A DNA stretch of 64,000 nt from Vulcanimicrobiota bacterium (GTDB lineage Bacteria > Vulcanimicrobiota > Xenobia > Xenobiales > JADMJV01), in assembly GCA_017307785.1 (NCBI GenBank), contig JAFKGI010000017.1:62001-126000 (forward strand). Direction: 5' to 3'. Position 1 is the stretch's first letter; the number at the start of each line of letters is the position of its first letter. The position numbers and the translations under genes are program-made. Under the pieces are notes generated by a model. It made no database searches, was not told the origin of the DNA, and saw only the letters and a list, made by a program, of their open reading frames with translations. Of this stretch, positions 9,040 through 16,853 are shown piece by piece.

Positions 9040-9600
9040 GTGAAGAGATTTACGTTTTCGGTCCTTGCAGGAGCTGCCCTCTTTGCTTCTTTGACGGGCA
9101 CCTCTTCGGCCGGCTGGCTTGAAAGAAATAGCAGTGAAATCCGCGTCGACGGCAGAATCTTCGAAGGGCGTTGGCAGATGATCGGGGATCGTCCCTGGGT
9201 CAACGTCGAGTCCTTTGGTAAGGCCCTGGGCCTGCCCCGCCGTCACAACGTCAAAAATTGGTATCTGAGCAGTCAGGGAAGCCCCAAAGGCAGCCCGTTC
9301 CAGCTTCAGGTCGAATCTCTCGGTGGCAAGCTGCCCACCCAGCGTTTCGGTGGTGGCACTTTCGTGGACATGCAGGCTGCCTGCCAGGCCATGAACATCC
9401 CGGTCCATATCGATACCGTCGGACACACCTATGAGGTTGGCAATGCCTACCACGGTGAGTACATGAACGGCGCCTGGGCCCGCTGGTATCACGGCAAAGA
9501 CAACAGCTATAGCAACATGCACGGCACCTACAGCTCCAAGGATCAGGGGCACTTTGACCAGCCGCGTCCGGACTACAAAGTCCGCGAAGGTCGCTGGTAG
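9040..9600 (+). CDS. Secreted protein with copper-amine-oxidase-N-like (stalk) domain
   Basis: 186 aa from GTG 9040; AAAGGAG at 9022-9028 lies inside the longer open frame, so the GTG at 9010 is not the start. A signal peptide (KRFTFSVLAGAALFASLTGTSSAG) is followed by 'EIRVDGRIFEGRWQMIGDRPWVNVESFGKALG', the pattern of the copper-amine-oxidase N-terminal (Cu_amine_oxidN1) repeat found in many secreted proteins without any oxidase activity. A second, weaker unit follows (FVDMQAACQAMNIPV). The C-terminus is Tyr/Gly/His rich. Likely an extracytoplasmic adhesion or structural module; the role is unknown. A terminator follows directly. Confidence 0.65.
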   Translation: MKRFTFSVLAGAALFASLTGTSSAGWLERNSSEIRVDGRIFEGRWQMIGDRPWVNVESFGKALGLPRRHNVKNWYLSSQGSPKGSPFQLQVESLGGKLPTQRFGGGTFVDMQAACQAMNIPVHIDTVGHTYEVGNAYHGEYMNGAWARWYHGKDNSYSNMHGTYSSKDQGHFDQPRPDYKVREGRW

Positions 9601-9619
9601 TTCCCTCGGGGACTCGACG

Positions 9620-9650
9620 AAGGGGCTCGCCGCAAGGCGGGCCTTTTTTC
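9620..9650 (+). terminator. Terminator after the stalk-domain gene
   Basis: The stem GGCTCGCC / GGCGGGCC (one G-T pair) with a GCAA loop is followed by TTTTTT. The T run ends only a few bases before the glycerate kinase start. Confidence 0.75.
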
Positions 9651-9655
9651 ATGAA

Positions 9656-10696
9656 ATGACTGGACGACAACTGCGCCGCCTGTTCGAGGAAGCGGTCCAT
9701 CGACTCGACCCCGGCCGGCTGGTGCGTCAGCGTCTGGCTCGAGGGGATTTCCGCCCGTCTCGCGTGCTGGCGGTCGGCAAGGCGGCTCAGTCCATGGTGG
9801 ACGGGTGCCCGCAGGATTGGCCGCGGCTGGTGATCAGTCCGCACCCGGCTCGAGATGCCCAGGAAGTGGAGTCCAGTCACCCGATGTTGACCCCTGCCTC
9901 CTACGAAGCAGGCCGGCGTTTGCTCGATTTTCTGCAAGACGACACGCTGTTGCTGTTGGTGAGCGGAGGGGCCTCTGCGCTGGTCGAGGTCTGTCCGCCG
10001 GGGCAGGAGCCCTGGATCGAGGGTTGGTCCCGACTTTATGGTGCCGGCCTCGACATCGTCTCCATGAATCAGGAGCGGGCCAGGCATTCGGCCATCAAAG
10101 GCGGTCGGTTGCTGGACTTTTTGCGTGCACCCAGCCTGACTCTTTTGCTCAGCGACGTTCTGCAAGGTCCTCAGTGGGTCGGGTCCGGATTGACCTGGCG
10201 TTCCCCGCAGCCGAGTGAACATCGGGTGGAGGTTCTGGCTGATGCTGGAAGTCTGGTCGAGGAGATGGTTCGCGGTCTGGCGCACTACCGTTGTCTGGTT
10301 CAGGAGCCGCTGACCGGGAGCCTGGAGCAGGCTCGTCAACTCATCCAGGGTTGGGCGCCGGAGCCTGGCGAGGCGGTGTTGGCCGCGGCTGAAGTTACGG
10401 TGGCGGTGTCGGGTCCCGGAGTAGGGGGTCGCTGTCAGCATCTGGCGGCCAGCCTGGTGGAGTGGCTGCGGGACAAGCCCTATTTGCTTCTGGCCGGCGC
10501 CTCGGATGGGGTGGATGGGCGCACTCCCGTTCCGTGCGCCGGCGCATGTGTGGATGGGAGCTTTCCTGAGGCCAGGCCGTTTTTGCAGCGGCAAGATAGC
10601 TACCACTACTTTTGCAGCACGGGAGAGCTGTGGTCACCGGGGCCGACCGGCAACAATCTCAACGATCTCATCATCCTGTTGAATCCAAGGACTTAG
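9656..10696 (+). CDS. Glycerate 2-kinase-like protein (DUF4147/MOFRL family)
   Basis: 346 aa from ATG 9656, shorter than the usual 400-450 aa of this family. The family phosphorylates D-glycerate to 2-phosphoglycerate. Motifs: 'VLAVGKAAQSM', 'LLLVSGGASALVEVCPPG' (phosphate-binding glycine-rich loop), 'MNQERARHSAIKGGRL' (the family's N..R.H.S..KGG signature), and a C-terminal MOFRL-like end 'LLLAGASDGVDGRTP...GPTGNNLNDLIILL'. The start follows the upstream terminator's T run by about 5 bases and has no visible Shine-Dalgarno sequence, so initiation is unusual or the transcript reads through. serC follows 50 bases downstream, which fits glycerate/serine metabolism. Confidence 0.78.
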   Translation: MTGRQLRRLFEEAVHRLDPGRLVRQRLARGDFRPSRVLAVGKAAQSMVDGCPQDWPRLVISPHPARDAQEVESSHPMLTPASYEAGRRLLDFLQDDTLLLLVSGGASALVEVCPPGQEPWIEGWSRLYGAGLDIVSMNQERARHSAIKGGRLLDFLRAPSLTLLLSDVLQGPQWVGSGLTWRSPQPSEHRVEVLADAGSLVEEMVRGLAHYRCLVQEPLTGSLEQARQLIQGWAPEPGEAVLAAAEVTVAVSGPGVGGRCQHLAASLVEWLRDKPYLLLAGASDGVDGRTPVPCAGACVDGSFPEARPFLQRQDSYHYFCSTGELWSPGPTGNNLNDLIILLNPRT

Positions 10697-10746
10697 ACCG
10701 CTCTGAAAAGAACCCACCGGTCTATATCTCACATTTGGAGGCCCGG

Positions 10747-11856
10747 ATGTCCACCGCCACCGTATCCGACCGCGTATTTAACTTCTCGGCTGGTCCCGCC
10801 ACTTTGCCCCTCAAGGTGCTGCAGGAAGCTCAGGAGAACTTGCTTTGCCTGCCCGGGGTAGGCGCTTCGATCCTGGAGATCAGTCACCGCTCCCCACCCT
10901 TTGAGGCCATCATTGGCAGCGCCGAAGCCGACATGCGCAAGTTGCTGAATATCTCCGATGATTACGCCGTGCTCTTTTTGCAGGGCGGCGCTACCACCCA
11001 ATTTTCGATGGTTCCGCTCAACTTTCTGAACAAAGAAAAGTCGGCGGACTATATCCTGCAGGGCGCCTGGTCCAAGAAGGCCATCGGTGAAGCCAAGAAG
11101 TGCGGCAATGTCAACGTCGTCTGGGACGGCTCGAGCGAGAAGTTCTCGCGCGTGCCTACGCAAGAAGAGATCAAGCCAACCTCCGGTGCCGCCTATCTTC
11201 ACATGACTTCCAATGAGACCATCGAGGGGATCGAGTTTCACTACGATCCTAATACCGGAAACGTGCCGCTGGTGTGCGACGCCTCTTCAGACTTTATGCA
11301 CCGCCCGCTGGACATGAAGAACTTCTCGCTGATCTACGCCGGTGCTCAGAAGAACGTCGGGCCGGCCGGCTCCTGCGTGGTGATCATTCGCAAAGATCTG
11401 CTGGAGCAGCAAGTGGCGGGACCGCATCACACCATGCTGGACTATAAGAAGATGGTGGCGGGCGGTTCCATGCACAACACTCCGCCGGTCTTCACGATTT
11501 ACATCCTGTCGCTGGTCATGAAATGGTTGGTCAACGACATTGGCGGCCTGGACAAGATGCACGAGCTCAATCAGAAGAAGGCCAACCTCCTTTATGATTA
11601 CATGGATGCCAGCGGTGGCTACTACAAGCCGCACGCCCAGAAGGGCAGTCGTAGTTTGATGAACGTCACCTGGCGGATGCGCGATGAAGACTTGGAAAAG
11701 AAGTTCATCAAGGAAGCCAAGGCCGCTCGTCTCGACGGTCTCAAAGGCCACCGCGATGTCGGCGGTCTGCGCGCCAGCCTCTACAACGCCTTCCCTTATG
11801 AAGGCGTCGAGGCGCTGGTCGGCTTTATGAAGGAGTTCGTCAAGAACAACGGCTAA
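10747..11856 (+). CDS. serC: Phosphoserine aminotransferase
   Basis: 369 aa (family about 360). Transfers an amino group from glutamate to 3-phosphohydroxypyruvate in serine biosynthesis, and to the analogous pyridoxal-pathway intermediate. Diagnostic features: N-terminal 'NFSAGPATLP', 'LFLQGGATTQFSMVPLNFL', 'TSNETIEGIEF', and the PLP-binding lysine in 'YAGAQKNVGPAG' (about residue 202). ATG 10747 is preceded by TTTGGAGG at a spacing of about 5; the frame stays open upstream, but that part overlaps the glycerate kinase gene. It is probably co-transcribed with the glycerate kinase and ends in a strong terminator. Confidence 0.96.
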   Translation: MSTATVSDRVFNFSAGPATLPLKVLQEAQENLLCLPGVGASILEISHRSPPFEAIIGSAEADMRKLLNISDDYAVLFLQGGATTQFSMVPLNFLNKEKSADYILQGAWSKKAIGEAKKCGNVNVVWDGSSEKFSRVPTQEEIKPTSGAAYLHMTSNETIEGIEFHYDPNTGNVPLVCDASSDFMHRPLDMKNFSLIYAGAQKNVGPAGSCVVIIRKDLLEQQVAGPHHTMLDYKKMVAGGSMHNTPPVFTIYILSLVMKWLVNDIGGLDKMHELNQKKANLLYDYMDASGGYYKPHAQKGSRSLMNVTWRMRDEDLEKKFIKEAKAARLDGLKGHRDVGGLRASLYNAFPYEGVEALVGFMKEFVKNNG

Positions 11857-11869
11857 GCCACTCTGGGAA

Positions 11870-11904
11870 AAAGCGGGTCCCTTGGACGGGGCCCGCTTTT
11901 TTTT
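11870..11904 (+). terminator. Terminator of serC
   Basis: The stem AAAGCGGGTCCC / GGGGCCCGCTTT (one G-T pair) is followed by eight Ts. Confidence 0.9.
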
Positions 11905-11986
11905 GTGCCGTCGCTTGATTTTTCTTCACCAAGACGGGCCCGTCTGAGGGCAGGAAACCCTGCCGTATCTGGGAAGCAAAGAATCG

Positions 11987-12967
11987 ATGAATACACTCGA
12001 CCTGCTCTACCGCATCTATCGCGCGCGGTACTCTCTGGATGTGCTGCAGCGCCGGTTGGACACGCCGGTCAACGTGGTCTTTCTGGGCGAGCACAGCGAT
12101 ACTGAGCGGATGCTCCAGTGGCTCGGAGAACTGCATCCGCAGGCTCAGGACATCCCCATCGAGCAACGGGAGTGGCCGGTCGAGAAAGAAGACTGGGCCA
12201 AGGCGACCGCCTGCGTGATCCACCTCGGTTCCGAACTGCCTTCGCTGGAGTTGTTGCGCGAGAAGGCCGAACAGATCCCCGACAGCGTGCCCTGTCTGTG
12301 GGTGGTGGAGAACGTCGAAACGAAAATGCCGGAAATCACCGCGGGCACGTTGCCTCAGGTGCAGACCCTGGACCCCCTCAACCCGGCACCCAAGTTCAAG
12401 CGCATCCTGCCGCGCGCTTTTCCGGGGCTGGCTCTACGTCTGGCCCGCGACTACTCGGCGCTGCGTTACTCCTACGCTCGTCAGATGATTCGGCGCACGG
12501 CTACTCGCAACGCCCGAATGGCGCTGGCGTCCACCCTGGCCGCTCCGCCCATCCCGGGTCTGAATACGATCTGGCGCTTTTTTGCCACCACCGGTGAGAC
12601 CATCGCCATCACCGCCACCCAGATTCATTTGTGCCTTTTGATGGCCGCCCTGCACTTTCGCAGCCTGGATTTTTTCGACCGGATGGGCGAACTGTGGCCG
12701 GTCATCGGCGGCTCGTTTGGCTGGCGGCGCGTGGCCCGATTGCTGGTGCGAATGGTCCCCGGCCTGGGCTGGCTGAGCAAGGGGACACTGGCTTACAGCG
12801 GCACCTTTCTGATCGGCGAAAGCAGCAGACTTTACTACGAATACGGCCAACCCAATCAGGAGGAGTTGCTGCGCGAAATCAAGCGTCGCAGCCAGGATGA
12901 GATGGTCAAGCGCCTGCAAGACGTCGATTCCGACCTGGCCGAACCCGAGGACGAAACCGATTCCTAA
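11987..12967 (+). CDS. DUF697-like membrane-associated protein
   Basis: 326 aa. The N-terminal 130 residues are soluble, with a Rossmann-like look (VNVVFLGEH near residue 30, then 'ACVIHLGSELPSLELL') but no P-loop. The C-terminal half resembles DUF697/YcjF-type domains: 'APPIPGLNTIWRFFATTGETIAITATQIHLCLLMAALH' and 'VRMVPGLGWLSKGTLAYSGTFLIGESSRLYYEYG'. Such domains usually accompany GTPases; the N-terminal half may be a degenerate G-domain relative, which is inference. The tail is acidic. Its end overlaps or abuts the DUF5693-like gene, so they probably form one transcript. Confidence 0.6.
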   Translation: MNTLDLLYRIYRARYSLDVLQRRLDTPVNVVFLGEHSDTERMLQWLGELHPQAQDIPIEQREWPVEKEDWAKATACVIHLGSELPSLELLREKAEQIPDSVPCLWVVENVETKMPEITAGTLPQVQTLDPLNPAPKFKRILPRAFPGLALRLARDYSALRYSYARQMIRRTATRNARMALASTLAAPPIPGLNTIWRFFATTGETIAITATQIHLCLLMAALHFRSLDFFDRMGELWPVIGGSFGWRRVARLLVRMVPGLGWLSKGTLAYSGTFLIGESSRLYYEYGQPNQEELLREIKRRSQDEMVKRLQDVDSDLAEPEDETDS

Positions 12968-14966
12968 GCTGACCAACCTGCTCCGAATTCTTATCTTCAT
13001 CTCGTTTCTGGCCGCCTGCTACGGCCATTCCCAGCGCTGGAACCAGGAAGCGGCCCACCGCAAGACCGAGATGGTCATGGATTACAACGCCCTACTCGAG
13101 TACACCCGGGCTAAAGGGGATAAGGACTGGGCCGTCACGCTCAAGGAGTTCCCCGGCATTCAGGGCATGGCGTTCACCGAGCTGAAGCTGGATGAACTCG
13201 AGAGCTACGGCATCTGCACGGTATACTCGGGCATCGCCCTGGGGGCCGACACCGGACAGGGGAGCAGCGAAAATCCTCCGCTGCCCAACCCTGGCTACAC
13301 CTACCTGGTGCAGTGGTCACCCCACCGCGAGGTCACCCCTGAGAAACTGGTCGAGGCCGTCAATCAGGCCTTCCCGAAAGCCAACGCTCATCTTTGGGAC
13401 TCCAGCAAGTCTCACAAGATCGCAGGGGCCAGGGTGGTGGAAATCGAGATGCCCCTGCGCAGCCTGCAGACCACCGGACTTTGCTATCCGGACTGGGCCA
13501 TTGCCAAGGCCCAGGAGCAGAAGTTGCGCATCTGGTTGCGCCCCGAAAACAAAGCTTCCACCATCGCACCTGGCGATATCCAGGGCTATTTCGGCCGCCT
13601 GGCCGGCCACAAGCCGGAGGGAATCATCTTCGGCGGGTCTTCCAATGAAGTGGTGGGTTATTCCGACGAAGACGTGCTCAAGAGCACTGCCGCCGCCATC
13701 CGGGACCAGAAGTGGAAGCTGGGCTTCATTGAGTCGGCCAAGGCCAATCAGCAAAAGGGCATCGAAACTCTGGTGCGCAACTCCGAGTTGAACACCGTGC
13801 GGGTCTTCACCGTGCCGCCGATGCAGCAGGAAAAGCTCAAGCCCGAGCGCGTGGCCCAGATGTACAGCCTGGCCGCCCGCGAGCGCAACTTGACGCTCCT
13901 CTACCTGCGTCCCTATGCCTATGATCCGACGCCGGATAAGGGCTTTGAGGATGCCAATACCAAGTTTTTTACCGATCTCTCTCATCAGCTCGAAGACCGC
14001 CTGGGCAACGATGCCGATACCTTCCACAACGAGGTGGAACTGAACCGCGGCGTGGTGGCTCTGCTTTCTCTGGCCGGTCTGGCCGCCTTCTGGCTGGTGG
14101 TTCTCGAGTATTTTCCCAAGGTTGCCCCGGCTCCCATCGCCGCTTCTCTGATCGTTTTTGCCCTTCTTAACGCCGGCCTGGCGAATAAGCACGCCTGGAT
14201 GGCCCTGATGGCGCTGGGCACGGCCTGCTGTCTGAGCGCGCTCAGCGTCATCTCCCAATTTCAGCGTTTGCGCCGAGCCGCCGACAAGCCGACCGATTTG
14301 GAGGCTCTGAAAAGCTCCAGCCTGGCGTGGTTGATTATGAGCTTGATCAGCCTGGCCGGGGCCTGGATTGCCAGTTGTTTTCTCCAGGAAACCACCTACA
14401 AGCTGGGACTGGATATTTTCCGCGGAGTCAAAGTCATCACCGTGCTCATGCCGGTGGCCATCACCGCCCTCTGGTGTCTTTCCGAGGATCAGCGCAAGCA
14501 CTGGTTGGGCATCGGCGGCGCTCCCTTGAAGCTTTATCAGTTGATCGCCCTCGGCATCCTGGCCGTGGGGGGCCTGGTCTACACCATGCGAACCGGTAAT
14601 ATGGCGGGTACGGATGTCGGCGACTCGATGGAGCAAGAGCGATATCTGCGAATGGTTCTGGACAAGACACTGGGCGTGCGGCCCCGTTTTAAGGAGTTTC
14701 TGATGGCTCATCCGGCCATGCTGCTGGCTCCGGTGGCTCTCCGCCTGGGCTGGAAAGAGCTGACGGCGATTTTGATTCTGGTCGGCGCCACCGGTCAGTG
14801 CGGTCTCTTTGATACCTTTGCTCACGTGCATACGCCGCTGCAGGTTTCGTTGATCCGCTGCGTCATGGGCGCGGCCTTCGGGCTTCTGTTCGGGTGGATC
14901 TACGCCGGGATTCTGCTGGCCGCCGCGAAGGGGCTCGGGTGGTTACAAAAGAAGGTGGTTCCTTAG
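12897..14966 (+). CDS. DUF5693-like polytopic membrane protein
   Basis: Up to 689 aa. The mature-looking protein begins near residue 25 with a membrane segment (LLRILIFISFLAACYG). A 350-residue exported domain follows ('TEMVMDYNALLEYTRAKG', 'GVARVVEIEMPLRS'-like region, 'REHN'-type TIM-barrel-like strands). Six to eight C-terminal transmembrane helices come last. The layout and the MDYN segment match the DUF5693 family, of unknown function, seen beside cell-envelope polysaccharide genes in Firmicutes and relatives. Start problem: the only ATG (12897) overlaps the upstream gene by 71 bases, and between the upstream stop and the first helix only CTG or ATT are available. The true start is unresolved. 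Confidence 0.6.
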   Translation: MRWSSACKTSIPTWPNPRTKPIPKLTNLLRILIFISFLAACYGHSQRWNQEAAHRKTEMVMDYNALLEYTRAKGDKDWAVTLKEFPGIQGMAFTELKLDELESYGICTVYSGIALGADTGQGSSENPPLPNPGYTYLVQWSPHREVTPEKLVEAVNQAFPKANAHLWDSSKSHKIAGARVVEIEMPLRSLQTTGLCYPDWAIAKAQEQKLRIWLRPENKASTIAPGDIQGYFGRLAGHKPEGIIFGGSSNEVVGYSDEDVLKSTAAAIRDQKWKLGFIESAKANQQKGIETLVRNSELNTVRVFTVPPMQQEKLKPERVAQMYSLAARERNLTLLYLRPYAYDPTPDKGFEDANTKFFTDLSHQLEDRLGNDADTFHNEVELNRGVVALLSLAGLAAFWLVVLEYFPKVAPAPIAASLIVFALLNAGLANKHAWMALMALGTACCLSALSVISQFQRLRRAADKPTDLEALKSSSLAWLIMSLISLAGAWIASCFLQETTYKLGLDIFRGVKVITVLMPVAITALWCLSEDQRKHWLGIGGAPLKLYQLIALGILAVGGLVYTMRTGNMAGTDVGDSMEQERYLRMVLDKTLGVRPRFKEFLMAHPAMLLAPVALRLGWKELTAILILVGATGQCGLFDTFAHVHTPLQVSLIRCVMGAAFGLLFGWIYAGILLAAAKGLGWLQKKVVP

Positions 14967-14981
14967 ACTTGAATTTCTCTT

Positions 14982-14995
14982 AGTAAAATTTTACT
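14982..14995. promoter_or_regulatory. AT-rich 14-bp palindrome upstream of the SPFH operon
   Basis: AGTAAAATTTTACT is a perfect palindrome without a loop, in the 78-base gap before the coiled-coil/SPFH operon. It is a candidate operator. TTGAAT at 14969-14974 could be a -35 element, but no good -10 is visible. Confidence 0.35.
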
Positions 14996-15044
14996 GTCTT
15001 CTGGGTTTCTTATACGAAACTTCGCAAGGAAATGGGGTAACAGC

Positions 15045-15557
15045 ATGGATCACACCACGGAAGCGGGACTGGCCGGGAAAATGGAAGCCCTGGCTCGCAA
15101 AATCCCGGGATTCGGGGGCTATCTCGACCGGGAACGCCGTCGCGACGCTGACAAGCTGCAGCGCGAATACATGGCCAAGAGCCTGGGCGAACTCAAGCGC
15201 AAAGTGCAGGACTCGCAGGAGCAACTGCTCGAGGCCGGTCAGATGAAGCTGATGACCAAGCTTGACGACGTGAACAATATTATCGACCGCGTAGCCGGCC
15301 GCATGCGCAGTGCCGCTCACGGTTACTCTGGTTTCTTCGATGCCAACCAGGTGAACGAAGACGAGCTGAACCGCATTTACGAGTTCGACCTGAGTCTGGT
15401 CAGCGAGTTGACCCACGCGGAGGAAGCCCTTCAGGGCCTGGCTTCCAGTCTGGAAGGCGACTCGGTCCGAGCTCGCATTGCCGACCTGGAGAAAGCCGTG
15501 CGGGCCATCGACTCCAAGCTCGACGAGCGTGAGCGGTTGTTGAAAGGGGTGCGTTAG
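15045..15557 (+). CDS. Coiled-coil protein of the SPFH operon
   Basis: 170 aa, highly charged and almost wholly helical. It carries a short N-terminal signature 'ARKIPGFGGYLDRERRRDADKLQREYMA' that I associate with small proteins encoded directly upstream of SPFH/'virion core' proteins in several phyla. Other segments are heptad-like (LGELKRKVQDSQEQLLEAG, 'RIADLEKAVRAIDSKLDERERLL'). The GTG start of the next gene overlaps its stop codon by one base, so translation is coupled. It is probably a cytosolic partner of the SPFH protein; the function is unknown. Confidence 0.7.
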   Translation: MDHTTEAGLAGKMEALARKIPGFGGYLDRERRRDADKLQREYMAKSLGELKRKVQDSQEQLLEAGQMKLMTKLDDVNNIIDRVAGRMRSAAHGYSGFFDANQVNEDELNRIYEFDLSLVSELTHAEEALQGLASSLEGDSVRARIADLEKAVRAIDSKLDERERLLKGVR

Positions 15558-16708
15558 TGTTCGGTAAAGCCAAAGAAGTCATCAACGTCATCGAGTGGCC
15601 GGATACTCATCCGGATGTCATGGTCTACCGCTGGCCCGAGCAGGGCGCGGGCGACATCAAGCTCGGCTCCCAGTTAACCGTGCGCGAAGGCCAGGTGGCT
15701 GTATTCTTCCGTGACGGCAAGGCCATGGACACCTTTGGGCCCGGCCGCCACACCCTGACCACCGCCAATCTGCCCATCATTGAAGGCTTCATCAAGGGCT
15801 TCACCGGCGGTTCCAACGTCTTCTCGGCCGAGGTTTACTTTATCAGCCAGAAGGTGTTCACCGATCTCAAGTGGGGCACTCCCAACCCGATCGACCTCAA
15901 GGACCCCGACCTCGGTTGGGTGCAGCTACGCGCATTCGGCAGTTTCTCGATTCGCATCACCGAACCGCTGCTCTTCTTGAACTCCTTGGTGGGACAGCAG
16001 CGCCTTTACACGTCGCAGGCCCTGAATCAGTACCTCAAAGGCAGCCTGCGCACCCACCTCAATGACCTGATTGGCACGACCTTCGAATCTTACGCCAAGA
16101 TTCGCTCCGAGCTCCAAGAGCTGGCCTCGGCCATGAAGATCAAGGTGCGCAACGATTTCGGCAAGTTCGGCATCGAGCTGATCGATTTCTTCATCCAGGA
16201 CGTTTCGGTCCCGGAAGAGATTCAGGAAGCTTTCCGTCTGCGCGCCAAGATGGGCGCTCTGGGTGTGGGCAACTACATGCAATACCAGGCCGCCAACGCG
16301 ATGGTGGAAATGGCCAAGAACCCCGGTGGGGGAGGCATGGCCATGCAGATGGGCGCCGGTATGGGAATGGGCCAGATGATGGGCCAGCAGATGGGTTATC
16401 CACCGCCCGGTTACGGTTATCCGCCGCCTGGCTACGGCTACCCACCGCCCGGCTATCCGCCGCCCGGTTACCCGCCTCAAGGTCAGGGCTATCCGCCGCA
16501 AGGTCAGCAGGGATACCCGCCTCAGGGACAGCCTGGCTACCCGCCCCAGGGAGGCCAGGGGTACCCCCCACAGGGTGGAGCGCCGCCGCAGGCTCCGCCC
16601 CAGCCCTGTCCTCAGTGCCAGGCGCCGAACCAGCCGGGAGCGCGCTTCTGCTACAACTGCGGAACGCAATTCCCGCCGCCCGGTCAGCAGGCCCCACCGG
16701 CTCAGTAA
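15557..16708 (+). CDS. SPFH (band 7)/virion-core-like protein with PPGY repeats and zinc ribbon
   Basis: 383 aa. Residues about 20-235 form an SPFH domain of the YdjI/'virion core protein' type (VREGQVAVFFRDGKAMDTFGPG, 'GTFESYAKIRSELQELASAMK', then a helical stalk ending 'VPEEIQEAFRLRAKMGALG'). Residues about 265-340 are Gly/Met-rich, then 10 or so PP(P/Q)GY/G repeats. A C-terminal zinc ribbon follows (CPQCQAPNQPGARFCYNCG). SPFH proteins of this group are recruited to membranes and in Bacillus respond to envelope stress or phage. The Pro-Gly-Tyr tail resembles low-complexity, condensate-prone regions; this is inference. GTG start, overlapping the previous stop by one base. Confidence 0.82.
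   Translation: MFGKAKEVINVIEWPDTHPDVMVYRWPEQGAGDIKLGSQLTVREGQVAVFFRDGKAMDTFGPGRHTLTTANLPIIEGFIKGFTGGSNVFSAEVYFISQKVFTDLKWGTPNPIDLKDPDLGWVQLRAFGSFSIRITEPLLFLNSLVGQQRLYTSQALNQYLKGSLRTHLNDLIGTTFESYAKIRSELQELASAMKIKVRNDFGKFGIELIDFFIQDVSVPEEIQEAFRLRAKMGALGVGNYMQYQAANAMVEMAKNPGGGGMAMQMGAGMGMGQMMGQQMGYPPPGYGYPPPGYGYPPPGYPPPGYPPQGQGYPPQGQQGYPPQGQPGYPPQGGQGYPPQGGAPPQAPPQPCPQCQAPNQPGARFCYNCGTQFPPPGQQAPPAQ
16393..16584 (+). repeat. Tandem PPGY/PPQG-encoding repeats
   Basis: About ten imperfect units of 12-21 bases (CCGCCCGGTTAC, CCGCCTCAAGGT and similar) inside the SPFH gene encode Pro-Pro-(Pro/Gln)-Gly-Tyr type motifs. The copies are diverged at third positions, so they are maintained at protein level. 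Confidence 0.8.
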
Positions 16709-16715
16709 CTAAAGG

Positions 16716-16786
16716 AGAGAGGGGGAGGAAAAGGAGAGATGGAGAGAGATAAGGGCTCTCCCACTCCCCCGAACCTCCCCCTCTCC
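16716..16786 (+). repeat. Purine/pyrimidine inverted repeat between SPFH and secreted-protein genes
   Basis: GAGAGGGGGAGG near 16718-16729 is complementary to CCTCCCCCTCTC near 16775-16786. A second nested complementary pair is present (GGAGAG / CTCTCC). There is no T tract, so it is not a standard terminator; it may be an mRNA hairpin. Confidence 0.45.
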
Positions 16787-16853
16787 CCATCATGAAATAA
16801 ACGGACGCCAAGGGCGACAGCAAGCCCTTATCTGCACCCACGGAGGAGAACCC

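Noticed and set aside
10690..10705. A third CTTAGA-N4-TCTAAG-like site before serC
   Set aside because: It reads CTTAGACCGCTCTGAA, with two mismatches in one half, far from the signalling genes; chance is likely.
13317..14831. Minus-strand frame of 504 codons opposite the DUF5693-like gene
   Set aside because: His/Gln/Gly-rich antisense translation without domain features; the plus strand has coherent membrane helices.
16393..16584. CRISPR-like tandem repeats
   Set aside because: Units are 12-21 bases, directly adjacent and in frame (PPGY coding), with no spacers.
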